Origin: Flavobacterium degerlachei
GTDB taxonomy: Bacteria; Bacteroidota; Bacteroidia; Flavobacteriales; Flavobacteriaceae
Assembly: GCF_900106645.1 (NCBI RefSeq)
Contig: NZ_FNMV01000007.1
Location: 150,275 to 214,274 of the forward strand
Reading direction: 5' to 3'
DNA length: 64,000 nucleotides
Both the position numbers and the translations under genes were made by a program. Under the pieces are notes generated by a model that worked only from the letters and a program-made list of their open reading frames with translations, was not told where the DNA came from and did no database searches. Shown piece after piece: positions 19,925 through 29,073 of this stretch. The first letter of the stretch is position 1. Every line of letters starts with the position of its first letter.

Positions 19925-20620
19925 ATGAATTTGGACTGTAAACATTCTTCCTCAACTGCAATACTCCTTTTTGCCCAAAGCAATAAGGTAGAAAGTGCTT
20001 TGAAACCAATTGCTTATCAAAAAAAGCAGAATGATTTATTGTGGCAAAAGATGAATCAAAAAGTTTTACAGACGATTCATAAAACAAATCTTCCTTATTT
20101 TATTTCAGATGAAAAGACACAAGTAGGTGATTCTTTTGGAGATAAATTAAGCCATGCCATAACAACTGTTTTTGAAAAAGGATTTGAAAAAGTTATCGTA
20201 GTAGGAAATGATAGCCCAGGACTTACCAAAGAACATTTATTAAATGCTAGGATAGGTTTACAACAGAAGGAGTGGGTTTTTGGTCCCGACTGTAAAGGGG
20301 GAACTTATTTAATAGGAGTTTCTAAATCGGTTTTTAATGCTGGGGAATTTGCAAATATAAGTTGGCAAACGACTCAAGTAGCGGCGCAACTGAAAGCACT
20401 TTCTGTAGAGGAATCAATACTACTTTCACCATTAGCGGATTTAAATACGCTAAATGATTTTAAAAATGTGCTCAGTGGTTTTTCATTTCACAGTACTTTT
20501 AAAAACAGTTTACTCTCTATAGTATCGTATCAACATCCCATAAACCGAGTTTTAAAGAAGCGTTATTCTTTTGATATTGTTGGATTTAATTTTAATAAAG
20601 GTTCTCCCGTTTTGGAGTAG
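19925..20620 (+). CDS. Divergent DUF2064/TIGR04282-like nucleotide-sugar-type transferase
   Basis: 231 residues, cytosolic, no signal peptide. The core matches the DUF2064 (GT-A-like, TIGR04282) fold: a VVGNDSPGLT motif near residue 93, where the family usually has GSDxPxL, and FGPDCKGGTYLIG near residue 118, where it usually has GPAxDGGYYLxG. A proper relative lies at 40110-40712 with both motifs intact. Here the N-terminal K-T-R-L motif is missing and the acidic position in the second motif is displaced, so nucleotide binding may be altered. The C-terminal 40 residues are an extension. It ends just before the TonB receptor gene (46 bases). Role unknown; a diverged or neofunctionalised transferase is the best description. 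Confidence 0.65.
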   Translation: MNLDCKHSSSTAILLFAQSNKVESALKPIAYQKKQNDLLWQKMNQKVLQTIHKTNLPYFISDEKTQVGDSFGDKLSHAITTVFEKGFEKVIVVGNDSPGLTKEHLLNARIGLQQKEWVFGPDCKGGTYLIGVSKSVFNAGEFANISWQTTQVAAQLKALSVEESILLSPLADLNTLNDFKNVLSGFSFHSTFKNSLLSIVSYQHPINRVLKKRYSFDIVGFNFNKGSPVLE

Positions 20621-20666
20621 TTTTTCAGCACTTTATTTTAAAATTATTCTCCAAAATTATACTTTA

Positions 20667-23642
20667 ATGAAACAATTTTTCCTGTTTTTGTTATTGAGTG
20701 TCAGTACATTTGCTGTCGCTCAAGAAGACTTATCTGTCTCAATCATAGATTTCAATACGCAACAAGCCATTGCTAATTTAGAAGTCCTATTAGTTAATAG
20801 TTCTCGTAATAGTAGTATCCAACAAACATCTAATAGCCAAGGGAAAGTGATCTTTAGAGGCATTCCTGCCTTAGATGGTTATCAAGTGATTTTTGAAGGT
20901 ACAGCTGTATATGCGGCTCAAAAATCAGATTTAATCAGTGTACGTTCGAATCAAGCGGCCAATGTGACTTTAATATTAGCTCCAAAAGATTCAAATGAAT
21001 TGAATGAAGTTGTTATTACCAAAGGCGCTACTGCAAAAATTAATCGTCGGGATGCAGAAGTGTCGTTTGAAATGAAAGCAGCGGAGATCCAAGAAATTCC
21101 TGTTGAAGGTCGCGATATAACAAGAGTTTTATTTCGATTACCTAATGTGTCACAAGCTACAGGTTTTTATGCTGAAGCACCTAATGTAAGCATTAACGGG
21201 GCTAGTTCAGGATATACTTCTTACTTGATTGATGGTTTAGACAATAACGAACGCTTTTTAGGTGGACAAAAATTTGCCATTCCGTCTGGATTTGTAAAAG
21301 ATATTACGGTTCTAACTAATAATTTTTCGGCGGAATATGGTTTGACAGGAAGCGGAATAATCAATATTACGCCTCGTTCTGGATCGAATGAAACTACGGG
21401 CGAAGTTTTCTTTATCACAAGACCCGGTCCGTCAATTGATGGGAAATCTAGTTTTGCTCAAAGAGATTTATCAGGAAACCAAGTAAAAAATGGTTTTGCC
21501 CGTTATCAGACAGGTGTAGGAATAGGTGGCGCTTTAGTAAAAGATAAAACGTTTTACTATTTTAACTTTGAACACACTACAGATGTTAAAGATAATTTAT
21601 TAAATGTTCCTCAACTTGGAGTCACTGAAACAGTAAGAGGAACGAATACATTCAATTATTTTTCTACTAAAATTGACCAGATTTGGAATACTAATTTCAA
21701 TTCGTCATTGCGTGCAAACGTGGGTGTAATTGATATTGAAAGACAAGGTGGTGGTTTAGACGGTGGCTCAACATTTGCATCAGCAGGAAATGCACAGCAA
21801 CGCAATAGTATTTTATTGGCATTAAAAAACAGCTATAAATTTGGAGATTTCTCAGGGGAAACAAATGTGCAATACAGCCGTTTTAGATGGAATTATGCAA
21901 AACCGTTCAATCCCAATAGTTCTCAAGTAACCGTTTTAGGTGTTAATGATGAAATCTTAGGCGTAATTGGAAACCCGGGTTATGTTTTTGACGCGATTGA
22001 AAATACAATTCAAATTCAGCAAAAAATAAAATATTATACGGAGAATCATACTTTTAAAGCGGGTTTAAATTTTATAAGAGGAGATCATCAATTATTTGGA
22101 GGTGGAAATCCAGTAGGGAATTATCGCGTAAAGCTAAATCAAAATCAGATTGATGTTATTAAAAATAGTGGAGTGGGAGGAGCATTGAATGTAAATGATA
22201 TCCCGCTTGACGCAACAGTTTTAAATTATAATGTAGAATTACGTCCAACATCTTTTGGAACCAATCAAGATATTTACTCGGCTTATGTTGAGGATTTATG
22301 GTCGGTTACAAATAGATTGAATCTTGTTTTAGGGCTGCGTTACGATTATGATAATTTGTCAAAAGGAGGAAGCGATAAAGGGGATTATAACAACTTAGCT
22401 CCTCGATTTAATTTCAATTATAAATTAGACAATTCTAGTAGTTTGCGCGGTGGATACGGAATTTCATACGATAAGGTAAATTATGCTTTGTACAGTGATG
22501 CTTTGCAGCAAAACACTACTTCGTCAAGCTATAAATTACAATTAGAAGAGTTAAAAAGATTGGATTTGTTACCAGCGGATACTAATATTGATCGAATTAC
22601 GTACAACGGTAATTTAGCCGCTTCGGTATCTGGCGTGAACTATTTGCAAGGACCATCGGCAACTGAATTACAAGGGCAGCGAGAAAATATATTTTCTAAT
22701 GAGCGCCGTATTTTGAATCCGAATGGGTATAAGAATTCGTATTCACATGAGTTTGCTTTAGGTTACCAATTGCAGTTAACGGATGAAAGATTGTTTTTTG
22801 TTGATTTGGTTCACAATAAAGGCGAGAACTTATCTAGATTACGTAACTTAAATGCTGCGGCCGAATATCCTATTGACTCCAATAATGTTGTGATAAGAAC
22901 TAAGGCTGAAGCCGATGCTTCAAGACCAATTCCAATTATTAACGGAAGCGCAACTATTAATGGGCAAACCGTAACTGGAATTGCAAGGAGTGTTATTATG
23001 AGTGAAAATGAAGGAAAATCAAGGTATTATGCAATGAGTTTTAATTACCAAAAAACCAAAGGAACTGATAATTATACGTATCGCTTGAATTATACCTTGT
23101 CGTCGAGTAAAAATGATACAGACGGAATTAATTTTAGACCTTCGGATGGGAATAATTATGCGAATGAATGGGGACCATCAGTAAATGATAGAACTCACAA
23201 TATTAACGGAATTTACAGCTATTATCCTTTTAAAGGAACTACAGTTACGCTGGCTGGTTTGTTGCAAAGTGGGCAACCTATAAATCGTATTCCCCTTGGT
23301 TTTGGGACAACAGATTTGAATGGTGATGGCGCCAGTTTTTCGGATGCTTACCAAGGAAATAGCGATCGTTTTCCGGGAGAAAGTAGAAACAATGATCGTT
23401 TGCCATGGAACACCACTTTTGATTTAGGAGTGCAACACCAAATTACTATTTTAGGAAATAATAAAATTGAATTGCGTGCCGATATTTTTAATTTGCTTAA
23501 CGCAGAGAATCTGAGCGGTTACAGCAATAATGCTACTCAAAGTAACCAGATTCAAGGCGGATCAAGTACTAGCGGATTGTTTACACAACGAAACGCCTCT
23601 CCACCAAGACAGTTTCAATTTGGGGTACGTTACTTATTCTAA
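20667..23642 (+). CDS. Oar-like TonB-dependent outer-membrane receptor
   Basis: 991 residues from the ATG at 20667. An upstream in-frame ATG at 20571 would overlap the previous gene and hide the signal peptide, which from 20667 is clear (cut after AVAQ, residue 18). Residues about 20-110 form a carboxypeptidase-regulatory-like beta-sandwich (DUF4480/CarboxypepD_reg type). Residues about 120-240 form the plug (SINGASSGYTSYLIDGLDNN and NNFSAEYGLTGSGIINI). The rest is a 22-strand-type barrel ending in FQFGVRYLF with a C-terminal aromatic residue. This is the Oar-like branch lacking a SusD partner. It probably imports an unknown nutrient with TonB energy. A kinase and an exported nucleoside hydrolase follow, so a nucleoside-like ligand is possible but unproven. 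Confidence 0.85.
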   Translation: MKQFFLFLLLSVSTFAVAQEDLSVSIIDFNTQQAIANLEVLLVNSSRNSSIQQTSNSQGKVIFRGIPALDGYQVIFEGTAVYAAQKSDLISVRSNQAANVTLILAPKDSNELNEVVITKGATAKINRRDAEVSFEMKAAEIQEIPVEGRDITRVLFRLPNVSQATGFYAEAPNVSINGASSGYTSYLIDGLDNNERFLGGQKFAIPSGFVKDITVLTNNFSAEYGLTGSGIINITPRSGSNETTGEVFFITRPGPSIDGKSSFAQRDLSGNQVKNGFARYQTGVGIGGALVKDKTFYYFNFEHTTDVKDNLLNVPQLGVTETVRGTNTFNYFSTKIDQIWNTNFNSSLRANVGVIDIERQGGGLDGGSTFASAGNAQQRNSILLALKNSYKFGDFSGETNVQYSRFRWNYAKPFNPNSSQVTVLGVNDEILGVIGNPGYVFDAIENTIQIQQKIKYYTENHTFKAGLNFIRGDHQLFGGGNPVGNYRVKLNQNQIDVIKNSGVGGALNVNDIPLDATVLNYNVELRPTSFGTNQDIYSAYVEDLWSVTNRLNLVLGLRYDYDNLSKGGSDKGDYNNLAPRFNFNYKLDNSSSLRGGYGISYDKVNYALYSDALQQNTTSSSYKLQLEELKRLDLLPADTNIDRITYNGNLAASVSGVNYLQGPSATELQGQRENIFSNERRILNPNGYKNSYSHEFALGYQLQLTDERLFFVDLVHNKGENLSRLRNLNAAAEYPIDSNNVVIRTKAEADASRPIPIINGSATINGQTVTGIARSVIMSENEGKSRYYAMSFNYQKTKGTDNYTYRLNYTLSSSKNDTDGINFRPSDGNNYANEWGPSVNDRTHNINGIYSYYPFKGTTVTLAGLLQSGQPINRIPLGFGTTDLNGDGASFSDAYQGNSDRFPGESRNNDRLPWNTTFDLGVQHQITILGNNKIELRADIFNLLNAENLSGYSNNATQSNQIQGGSSTSGLFTQRNASPPRQFQFGVRYLF

Positions 23643-23672
23643 ATAGCTTTTGTTGCACGAGGTTTTTAATTT

Positions 23673-23790
23673 GCGTTAGGGATAGAAGTGACATCTCCCG
23701 ATTTAGAAAAACAAGGCTTTTTTAGCCGTAGTTTTTATTAATTGGGAAATAACGGATAGCCCGACCGCCTTTTTTTGGCGGGAACGCCCA
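23673..23790 (+). ncRNA. Structured intergenic element, possible Flavo-1-like RNA
   Basis: The spacer carries, in order, a GCGTTAGGGATAGAAG box with ATCTCCC able to pair back to GGGA(T) (23676-23699), a GGCT/AGCC hairpin with T loop (23715-23726), and a GGATAGCCCGACCGCC arm pairing CCGCC with GGCGG around seven T (23753-23781), then AACGCCC. From memory, this GGGATAGAAG plus GCCCGACC combination recurs between genes in Flavobacterium and may correspond to the Flavo-1 RNA motif. I cannot confirm the family match here. It ends about 20 bases before the kinase start, so it may lie in its leader or terminate the receptor transcript. Confidence 0.45.
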
Positions 23791-23809
23791 AATAAAATAT
23801 AACTAAAAT

Positions 23810-24799
23810 ATGTTTATACTAAACGCAAATGAGCCAGAAGAATTGGCTACTTATTTACAGCAACAACACTGGTTGGCAGCTAACGAAGCTATTGTATCCG
23901 TGTCTAAACCGGGCGAGGGGAATATGAATTGTGTATTGCGGATCGAGACGGAAAGCCGCTCTTTTATTGTGAAGCAATCTCGTGGATATGTCGAAAAATA
24001 CCCACAGGTTTTAGCACCAGCAGCTCGTGTTCTTACCGAAGGGGCTTTTTATAAAAAGATAGCCAGCTCTGAAGAAGTGCAGCGTGCAATGCCTATGCTT
24101 TTAGGTATTGACGCGGTGAATAATTTGATTGCTTTAGAAGATTTAGGGAAGACAAATGATTATACCGTTTTGTATGATTTGCAACAAAAATTACAAGAAG
24201 GAGAGTTACAGCAGTTGGTGAGGTATTTGAATGGTTTGCACCAAAGTTTTCAGAAAACGGTTGTCGATGACGAATTGTCAAACACAGAAATGAGGACATT
24301 GAACTATGAGCATATTTTTGAATATCCATTTAGAGAAGAGAACGGTTTTAATTTAGATACGGTTCAAGAAGGGTTGCAAGCATTGGCTTTGCCTTACAAA
24401 AAGAACTCGGAATTAAAGCAAAAAATTGAACGATTAGGTTCACTGTATTTGTCGAAAGGGAAGTATTTATTACATGGCGATTTTTATCCCGGGAGCTGGT
24501 TAAAAACAGCTGATGGAATTAAAGTTATAGATCCGGAATTTTGTTTTTATGGTTTGCGAGAATTTGATTTAGCTGTGTTTTTAGCGCATATGTATTTGAC
24601 GCAGCAAGAGGAATCGGATATAAAATTTGTAAAGGAAAACTACTATTCTTTTGACGAATTAAACACTACAATTCTTAATGGGTTTATAGGTACTGAAATC
24701 ATGCGTAGGTTAATAGGGCTGGCACAATTGCCTTTAAAAATGGATGTAAAAACTAAAGCAAGCTTATTAAAATTTGCTGAAAATTTGATTTTAAAATAA
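23810..24799 (+). CDS. APH-superfamily small-molecule kinase, MtnK-like
   Basis: 329 residues, cytosolic. A glycine-rich GEGNMNC loop lies near residues 36-42 and a candidate ATP-binding lysine in FIVKQS near 55. The catalytic loop HGDFYPGSW is near residue 222 and the metal-binding IDPEFCFYG near 243. The pair HGDxxxGS and IDPEFxFYG resembles methylthioribose kinase (MtnK: HGDLHTGS, IDPEFAFYG) more than antibiotic phosphotransferases. It lies 10 bases before a nucleoside hydrolase gene, suggesting an operon in which a released pentose (ribose or a methylthioribose-like sugar) is phosphorylated. No mtnA, mtnB or other methionine salvage gene is visible. Family assignment is solid, the substrate is inferred. 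Confidence 0.75.
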   Translation: MFILNANEPEELATYLQQQHWLAANEAIVSVSKPGEGNMNCVLRIETESRSFIVKQSRGYVEKYPQVLAPAARVLTEGAFYKKIASSEEVQRAMPMLLGIDAVNNLIALEDLGKTNDYTVLYDLQQKLQEGELQQLVRYLNGLHQSFQKTVVDDELSNTEMRTLNYEHIFEYPFREENGFNLDTVQEGLQALALPYKKNSELKQKIERLGSLYLSKGKYLLHGDFYPGSWLKTADGIKVIDPEFCFYGLREFDLAVFLAHMYLTQQEESDIKFVKENYYSFDELNTTILNGFIGTEIMRRLIGLAQLPLKMDVKTKASLLKFAENLILK

Positions 24800-24809
24800 A
24801 CGAAATACT

Positions 24810-25772
24810 ATGAAAATTAAAATAATCGCATTGGCATTGCTGCTGTCGGCAGGATTGCAAGCACAAACTAAAGTATGGTTTGACACTGATATTATGATTG
24901 GGATGCCTGATAAAACGCCACGGGAGGTAGATGATGGAATTACGTTGATTATGGCTTTGAAGCAACCTCAAATAGAGATTGTAGGGATTAGCTCGATCAC
25001 TTATGTTGATTATAGCTACCCAATTATCAATAAAATTTTGGGATGGCACAATAAAGGAGCGGCAATTCCAGTGTATAAAGGTTCTCCAAAAGCGGATGAT
25101 TTAGGTGTTGAAAATGATGGTACTAGAGCGTTATATAAAGCTTTAAAGAAAGATAAGCTTACGATTTTAGCTTTAGGACCCATGACTAATATTGCGACTT
25201 TGATTCAGAATCATCCTGATATTATTCCGCAAATAGAGAAGATTTCTATTTGTGCAGCAAGAACTCCAGGCTTGCCATTTAATCCAGGAAACGGAAAATT
25301 GAATGTGTTTGATTACAACTATGAATTAGATTATAAATCAATGGATGTGGTTCTGAATTCTTCTATACCGCTAGTTTTTGCAGGTTATGAGCCAAGTTCG
25401 TACACGTTTATTGGGAATATTGATATGGCTAGTTTAGATATGAATGAGGAAGCCGATAAGTGGCTGTTTGACGTAGTTCAACCTTGGATGGATAAGAACG
25501 AAAAGTATTTTGGTGTTAGAGGATTTATTCCGTTTGACTGTTCTACACTAGGCGTAATTACGCATCCTGATTATTTTACGTACTACAAGGACATTCCTAT
25601 AAAAGTTAATTATAAAAAGAATGATGCACTTCAAGTACAACCGAATGTTCCCTATAAAAATTTCTTAGAAGTTTCGTATAAGTATAAAACTAAAAAGAAA
25701 GTAGATTATGCAATTCGAGCCTTACAAGGTTTTGAAGAAAAGATATTGGAGACATTAAGTGTGAAAAACTAA
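24810..25772 (+). CDS. Exported inosine/uridine-type nucleoside hydrolase
   Basis: 320 residues with a signal peptide (cut after LQAQ, residue 19). Family landmarks: the N-terminal calcium site DTD (D25, D27) with the second acidic pair in EVDDGITL (D41, D42), displaced by an insertion relative to the usual DxDxGxDD; LALGPMTNIA near residue 115; an N/D-rich FDYNYELDYKSMDVVL segment matching the usual EFNxxxDPEAA; and the late FDCSTLG-THP segment. Nucleoside hydrolases split the N-glycosidic bond of ribonucleosides. Here the signal peptide suggests periplasmic action. Next to a kinase and a TonB receptor, it fits a salvage route for external nucleosides or related compounds. Substrate range cannot be read from sequence. 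Confidence 0.82.
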   Translation: MKIKIIALALLLSAGLQAQTKVWFDTDIMIGMPDKTPREVDDGITLIMALKQPQIEIVGISSITYVDYSYPIINKILGWHNKGAAIPVYKGSPKADDLGVENDGTRALYKALKKDKLTILALGPMTNIATLIQNHPDIIPQIEKISICAARTPGLPFNPGNGKLNVFDYNYELDYKSMDVVLNSSIPLVFAGYEPSSYTFIGNIDMASLDMNEEADKWLFDVVQPWMDKNEKYFGVRGFIPFDCSTLGVITHPDYFTYYKDIPIKVNYKKNDALQVQPNVPYKNFLEVSYKYKTKKKVDYAIRALQGFEEKILETLSVKN

Positions 25773-25927
25773 CAAAACTTTAGGGATTGTTTAAAAACCA
25801 AATCTAGAAATCAACCGTATATTACTATAACATTCAACTATGAAGTGTTTAAAACATGTTGGCGGTTAAATTAGCCAAAATGGATATAAGAACCCAATAG
25901 TATTGATAAAAACTAAAATAACAACAG

Positions 25928-26566
25928 ATGAAAATTAAATTAGCAAGTTTGGTAGTAGTATTGTTTACAATATTGAGTTGTAATTCGAACGCACAGACAA
26001 AAAAGTTATCTTTAGAACCTAAAAAAGGGAAAGCTGTAGCTGTTTTTGCATCAGGTTGTTTCTGGTGCAGTGAGCACGTATTTGAAGCAGTTGTAGGTGT
26101 AGAAGAAGCGGTTTCTGGATATTCTGGAGGGAATGTAAAAAATCCTAGTTACGAATTGGTGGGGTCAAATAGAACTGGTCATGCCGAAGCAGTGGCGGTT
26201 TTTTATGATCCAAAAGTAGTCTCCTTTAAAGAATTAGTAGATGTGTTTTTTGCCTCGCAAGATCCTACAACGCCTAATCAGCAAGGTCCTGACAAAGGAT
26301 CTTCCTATCGTTCTATTGCCTTTTATAAAAATGCAGTAGAGAAAAAAATCATTGAGGACAAGATCAAGGAGCTTACCGCCAATAAAGTATTTGCTAATCC
26401 TATTGTGACAGAGGTAAAAGCAGTTTCTGACTTTTATGAAGCTGAAGCCTATCACCAAGACTATGTAAAGAATAATCCAAATCAACCTTATGTAAAAGGG
26501 GTTTCAATTCCGCGATACAACAAGTTTAAAAAAACATATAAAGGAAAACTAAAACCTAAATCTTAA
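25928..26566 (+). CDS. msrA: Peptide-methionine (S)-S-oxide reductase, lipoprotein
   Basis: 212 residues. An N-terminal signal with lipobox ILSC (Cys18) predicts a lipid-anchored envelope protein. The catalytic motif GCFWC is complete (Cys44 and Cys47), followed by VSGYSGG, GHAEAV and the [18 protein letters not shown] block. MsrA reduces the S-epimer of methionine sulfoxide in proteins. Together with msrB, whose start lies four bases after this stop, it would repair oxidised envelope proteins on both sulfoxide epimers. The length is typical for an MsrA with an added signal. The electron donor for the periplasmic enzymes is not encoded nearby. Confidence 0.93.
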   Translation: MKIKLASLVVVLFTILSCNSNAQTKKLSLEPKKGKAVAVFASGCFWCSEHVFEAVVGVEEAVSGYSGGNVKNPSYELVGSNRTGHAEAVAVFYDPKVVSFKELVDVFFASQDPTTPNQQGPDKGSSYRSIAFYKNAVEKKIIEDKIKELTANKVFANPIVTEVKAVSDFYEAEAYHQDYVKNNPNQPYVKGVSIPRYNKFKKTYKGKLKPKS

Positions 26567-26570
26567 AGTC

Positions 26571-27113
26571 ATGAAATTATATAAACAACTATTAGTATTA
26601 CCCGTAATCGCGTTTAGCTTTATTGCCTGTATGCAAGCGAATAAAAGCGAAAAAGTAATAACGGAAGCAAAATCAACGATGCAGCAACAACCAGTATTGT
26701 CATTGACAGATACCTCGTTGAAGAAAGTCATTAAAACGGACGCTGAATGGAAAAAGCTATTGACTGCTAATCAGTATTATGTTTTGAGAGAAAAAGGAAC
26801 AGAGCGTCCCTTTCAAAATGAGTTTAATGACAATCATAAAAAAGGACATTATTTTTGTGCTGCCTGTAAGTTGCCTTTGTTCTCCTCTGAAACAAAGTTT
26901 GAGTCGGGGACTGGATGGCCAAGTTTTTATGCTCCGATAAATAATAATAGAGTCAAAGAAGTTGTAGATAAAAGTCTGGGAATGGTGCGCGGAGAAATTG
27001 TTTGTGCGCGTTGTGATGGTCATCTTGGACATCTTTTTGATGACGGACCTAGACCAACAGGTTTGCGTTATTGTATGAATTCAGCAGCAATGTTATTTCA
27101 AGAGACTAAATAA
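26571..27113 (+). CDS. msrB: Peptide-methionine (R)-S-oxide reductase, lipoprotein
   Basis: 180 residues with lipobox FIAC (Cys20). The zinc site is formed by CAAC (Cys96, Cys99) and CARC (Cys145, Cys148). The catalytic cysteine is in RYCMNSA (Cys168), and the [10 protein letters not shown] substrate-binding block is intact. MsrB reduces the R-epimer of methionine sulfoxide and is co-transcribed with msrA in front of it (4-base gap). Residues 21-55 form a flexible linker between anchor and enzyme. A strong terminator follows, so msrA-msrB form a two-gene operon. Confidence 0.94.
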   Translation: MKLYKQLLVLPVIAFSFIACMQANKSEKVITEAKSTMQQQPVLSLTDTSLKKVIKTDAEWKKLLTANQYYVLREKGTERPFQNEFNDNHKKGHYFCAACKLPLFSSETKFESGTGWPSFYAPINNNRVKEVVDKSLGMVRGEIVCARCDGHLGHLFDDGPRPTGLRYCMNSAAMLFQETK

Positions 27114-27138
27114 ATATTGGTTAATTATTTTATTCAAA

Positions 27139-27176
27139 AAAAGGGCGTTTGTTTCATTTGAAACAAACGCCCTTTT
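27139..27176. terminator. Perfect bidirectional terminator after msrB
   Basis: A 17-bp perfect stem (AAAAGGGCGTTTGTTTC with GAAACAAACGCCCTTTT, loop ATTT), with A- and T-rich flanks, separates convergent msrB (+) and the HAD gene (-). Confidence 0.92.
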
Positions 27177-27194
27177 AAGTTTTGTAATGCTTAA

Positions 27195-27884
27195 CTATTG
27201 TTTATAAGCAGCAACTAATTGCTCTGCCATGGCTAATATATCACTGGTTTCAAAATTAGGTTTACTTGACAAACTGTATTGCGATTGACCTTCGCGAGCA
27301 ATAAATCCAGTTGCTAAACCGGCATGTGATGCACCTGCTAAATCCCAACCATGTGCAGCAATCATTAGCATTTCTTCAGGTTTTACATTTAGTTTATTCG
27401 CTGCCCACAAATAGGTTTCAGCTGCAGGTTTATATTTTTCGATGGTATCAATACTCAATGCTTGCTCAAAATAATCGGTTAGATTAGAGTTTTTTAATTG
27501 TTCCTTTAAAGCGCTATCAGGTGAGTTAGTCAAGGTAATTAATCGAAAACCATTTTCCTTTAAAAGTTGCAATCCTTTGATTACATCGGGATAGGTTTGC
27601 AGTGATTTAATAACTGATAAGGTCTCTTTTATTTCCTCTGAAGTAACTTTTTTATGTAATGATGTCGCAGCCATATCAAGTGTTGCGGCAGCTATAGTGG
27701 TGAAATTATGGTATTCATTGATGCTATTAGATACTGTTGAATAATGCAATAGCATTCCAAACCAAATTCGGAATCCCTGTTCTTCATTTAGCAGTGCATT
27801 CACTGATTTTTTTAAAGGAGTCATGTCAAGTAAAGTTTCATTTACGTCGAAGACAATTACAGGTTTACTTTTTTGTATGGTCAT
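27195..27884 (-). CDS. HAD-superfamily hydrolase, type II haloacid dehalogenase-like
   Basis: 229 residues, cytosolic. Motif I VFDVNETLLD carries the nucleophile Asp13, with the DVNETL form typical of L-2-haloacid dehalogenase-like proteins rather than phosphatases (DxD). Motif II is TLTNSP near residue 117, motif III is KYKPAAETY, and motif IV is AAHGWDLAGASHAG near 178. The family hydrolyses C-halogen bonds in 2-haloacids or, in many genomes, has unknown activity. It is the last gene of the minus-strand run, 14 bases after the GH113-like gene. A dehalogenase role is not supported by context. Confidence 0.8.
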   Translation of the reverse strand: MTIQKSKPVIVFDVNETLLDMTPLKKSVNALLNEEQGFRIWFGMLLHYSTVSNSINEYHNFTTIAAATLDMAATSLHKKVTSEEIKETLSVIKSLQTYPDVIKGLQLLKENGFRLITLTNSPDSALKEQLKNSNLTDYFEQALSIDTIEKYKPAAETYLWAANKLNVKPEEMLMIAAHGWDLAGASHAGLATGFIAREGQSQYSLSSKPNFETSDILAMAEQLVAAYKQ

Positions 27885-27898
27885 GTTTTAATTTTAAA

Positions 27899-28951
27899 TT
27901 ATTGGTACCATCTTTTAATGGTTTCAAGAGCAGGTTTTTCCTGCGGAGTGTAATCAATATTATTTTTAGACTTTTTATGGTAATCATCAGCATACCATTT
28001 CCAAGCAAAACCTCCTACAAACCAGTCTTTTTGTGTCATAGATTGAAATAAGGACTCGTATGCATTGGCTTGAGCCAAATTATTGATTTCATTTTTTGTT
28101 TCGGTCCAAGGTTCTTCAGCGGCATGGTTGGAATTACGGTATCCAAACTCGGTAAAGAGGATTTTCTTGTTGAATTTTTTTTGAACTAAATCCATTTTAT
28201 CGATGTGCTTTTTCCATGATGCATTAAGATCTTCTACCGAAGGGTCCTCGGCATTTGATAAGGGAAAATAACCATCAATACCAATGTAATCCAATTGATC
28301 CCAAAAAGGGACTTTATCAAAGTCATCCCAGTTCGCCGCGTAAGTCAATTTTCCGGTATAGATTTTTTTAATTTTATGGATTAATTGATTCCAATATTCA
28401 GGTCGTTTTGCAACAGAATTTCCTAATTCTGTTCCGAAACAAAATAGTTCTATTTTTTGTTCTTCAGCTAATTTTGCAAATTCTAAAATGTATTTTTCAT
28501 AGTCGGCTTCCCAATGTTCCCATTCTTTTACGGTAGCAAAATCTAAATTTCCAGTATAAAAATCATGGTTTACCCAAAGATGTGGTTTTAACATCACAGT
28601 CATTTTGTACTCATGTGCCATTTTGTTGCTGGCAATTATCCCTTCTGTTTTTTCGCCCCACCATTGACGGTCATTATTGTAATTCACTGATGCATCATCA
28701 ATATTTACAAAGGCATACGGAATCAAAGAAATCGCATTGACCTGATTCTCTTTTAAACTTTCGAGTGTACTATTTTTTAATTCTTTTATAGGTGCTACAA
28801 GATTCATCCCTTTGTACTCCATTGCTAAATTTCTAACAGCGGTTTTAATAGGTATTTTAGCAATATCATCTGTGTCTTTATTGCTATAAAAAGCGTATCC
28901 ACTAATGATTAGGATAAAGAGGAGTAAAAGGACAAGTAGTTTTTTTTTCAT
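27899..28951 (-). CDS. GH113-like glycoside hydrolase, membrane anchored
   Basis: 350 residues. A KKK start and a hydrophobic stretch to residue 24 form an N-terminal anchor or uncleaved signal. The rest is a TIM-barrel resembling glycoside hydrolase family 113 (beta-mannanase type): KPHLWVNHDF near residue 122, candidate acid FGTELGNS near 172, a YIGIDGYFPL strand near 223 and candidate nucleophile LFTEFGYRN near 265. It probably cleaves a beta-linked glycan at the cell envelope. It belongs to the minus-strand run with four glycosyltransferase-type genes, so it may trim a glycan made by this cluster. The substrate is unknown. Confidence 0.75.
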   Translation of the reverse strand: MKKKLLVLLLLFILIISGYAFYSNKDTDDIAKIPIKTAVRNLAMEYKGMNLVAPIKELKNSTLESLKENQVNAISLIPYAFVNIDDASVNYNNDRQWWGEKTEGIIASNKMAHEYKMTVMLKPHLWVNHDFYTGNLDFATVKEWEHWEADYEKYILEFAKLAEEQKIELFCFGTELGNSVAKRPEYWNQLIHKIKKIYTGKLTYAANWDDFDKVPFWDQLDYIGIDGYFPLSNAEDPSVEDLNASWKKHIDKMDLVQKKFNKKILFTEFGYRNSNHAAEEPWTETKNEINNLAQANAYESLFQSMTQKDWFVGGFAWKWYADDYHKKSKNNIDYTPQEKPALETIKRWYQ

Positions 28952-29073
28952 AATTCTAAACTTAACCTATAAAATCTGCTAACTGAATTTCTAATATGAA
29001 AGTATTAGTTTGCAGTTATTTAGTTATTGTATTGCGGTGGTATTTTTAATATTCACGCATTAAAAAACGCTAA

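Noticed and set aside
23810..24799. Antibiotic (aminoglycoside) resistance gene
   Set aside because: Catalytic motifs resemble methylthioribose kinase more closely, and the neighbour is a nucleoside hydrolase.
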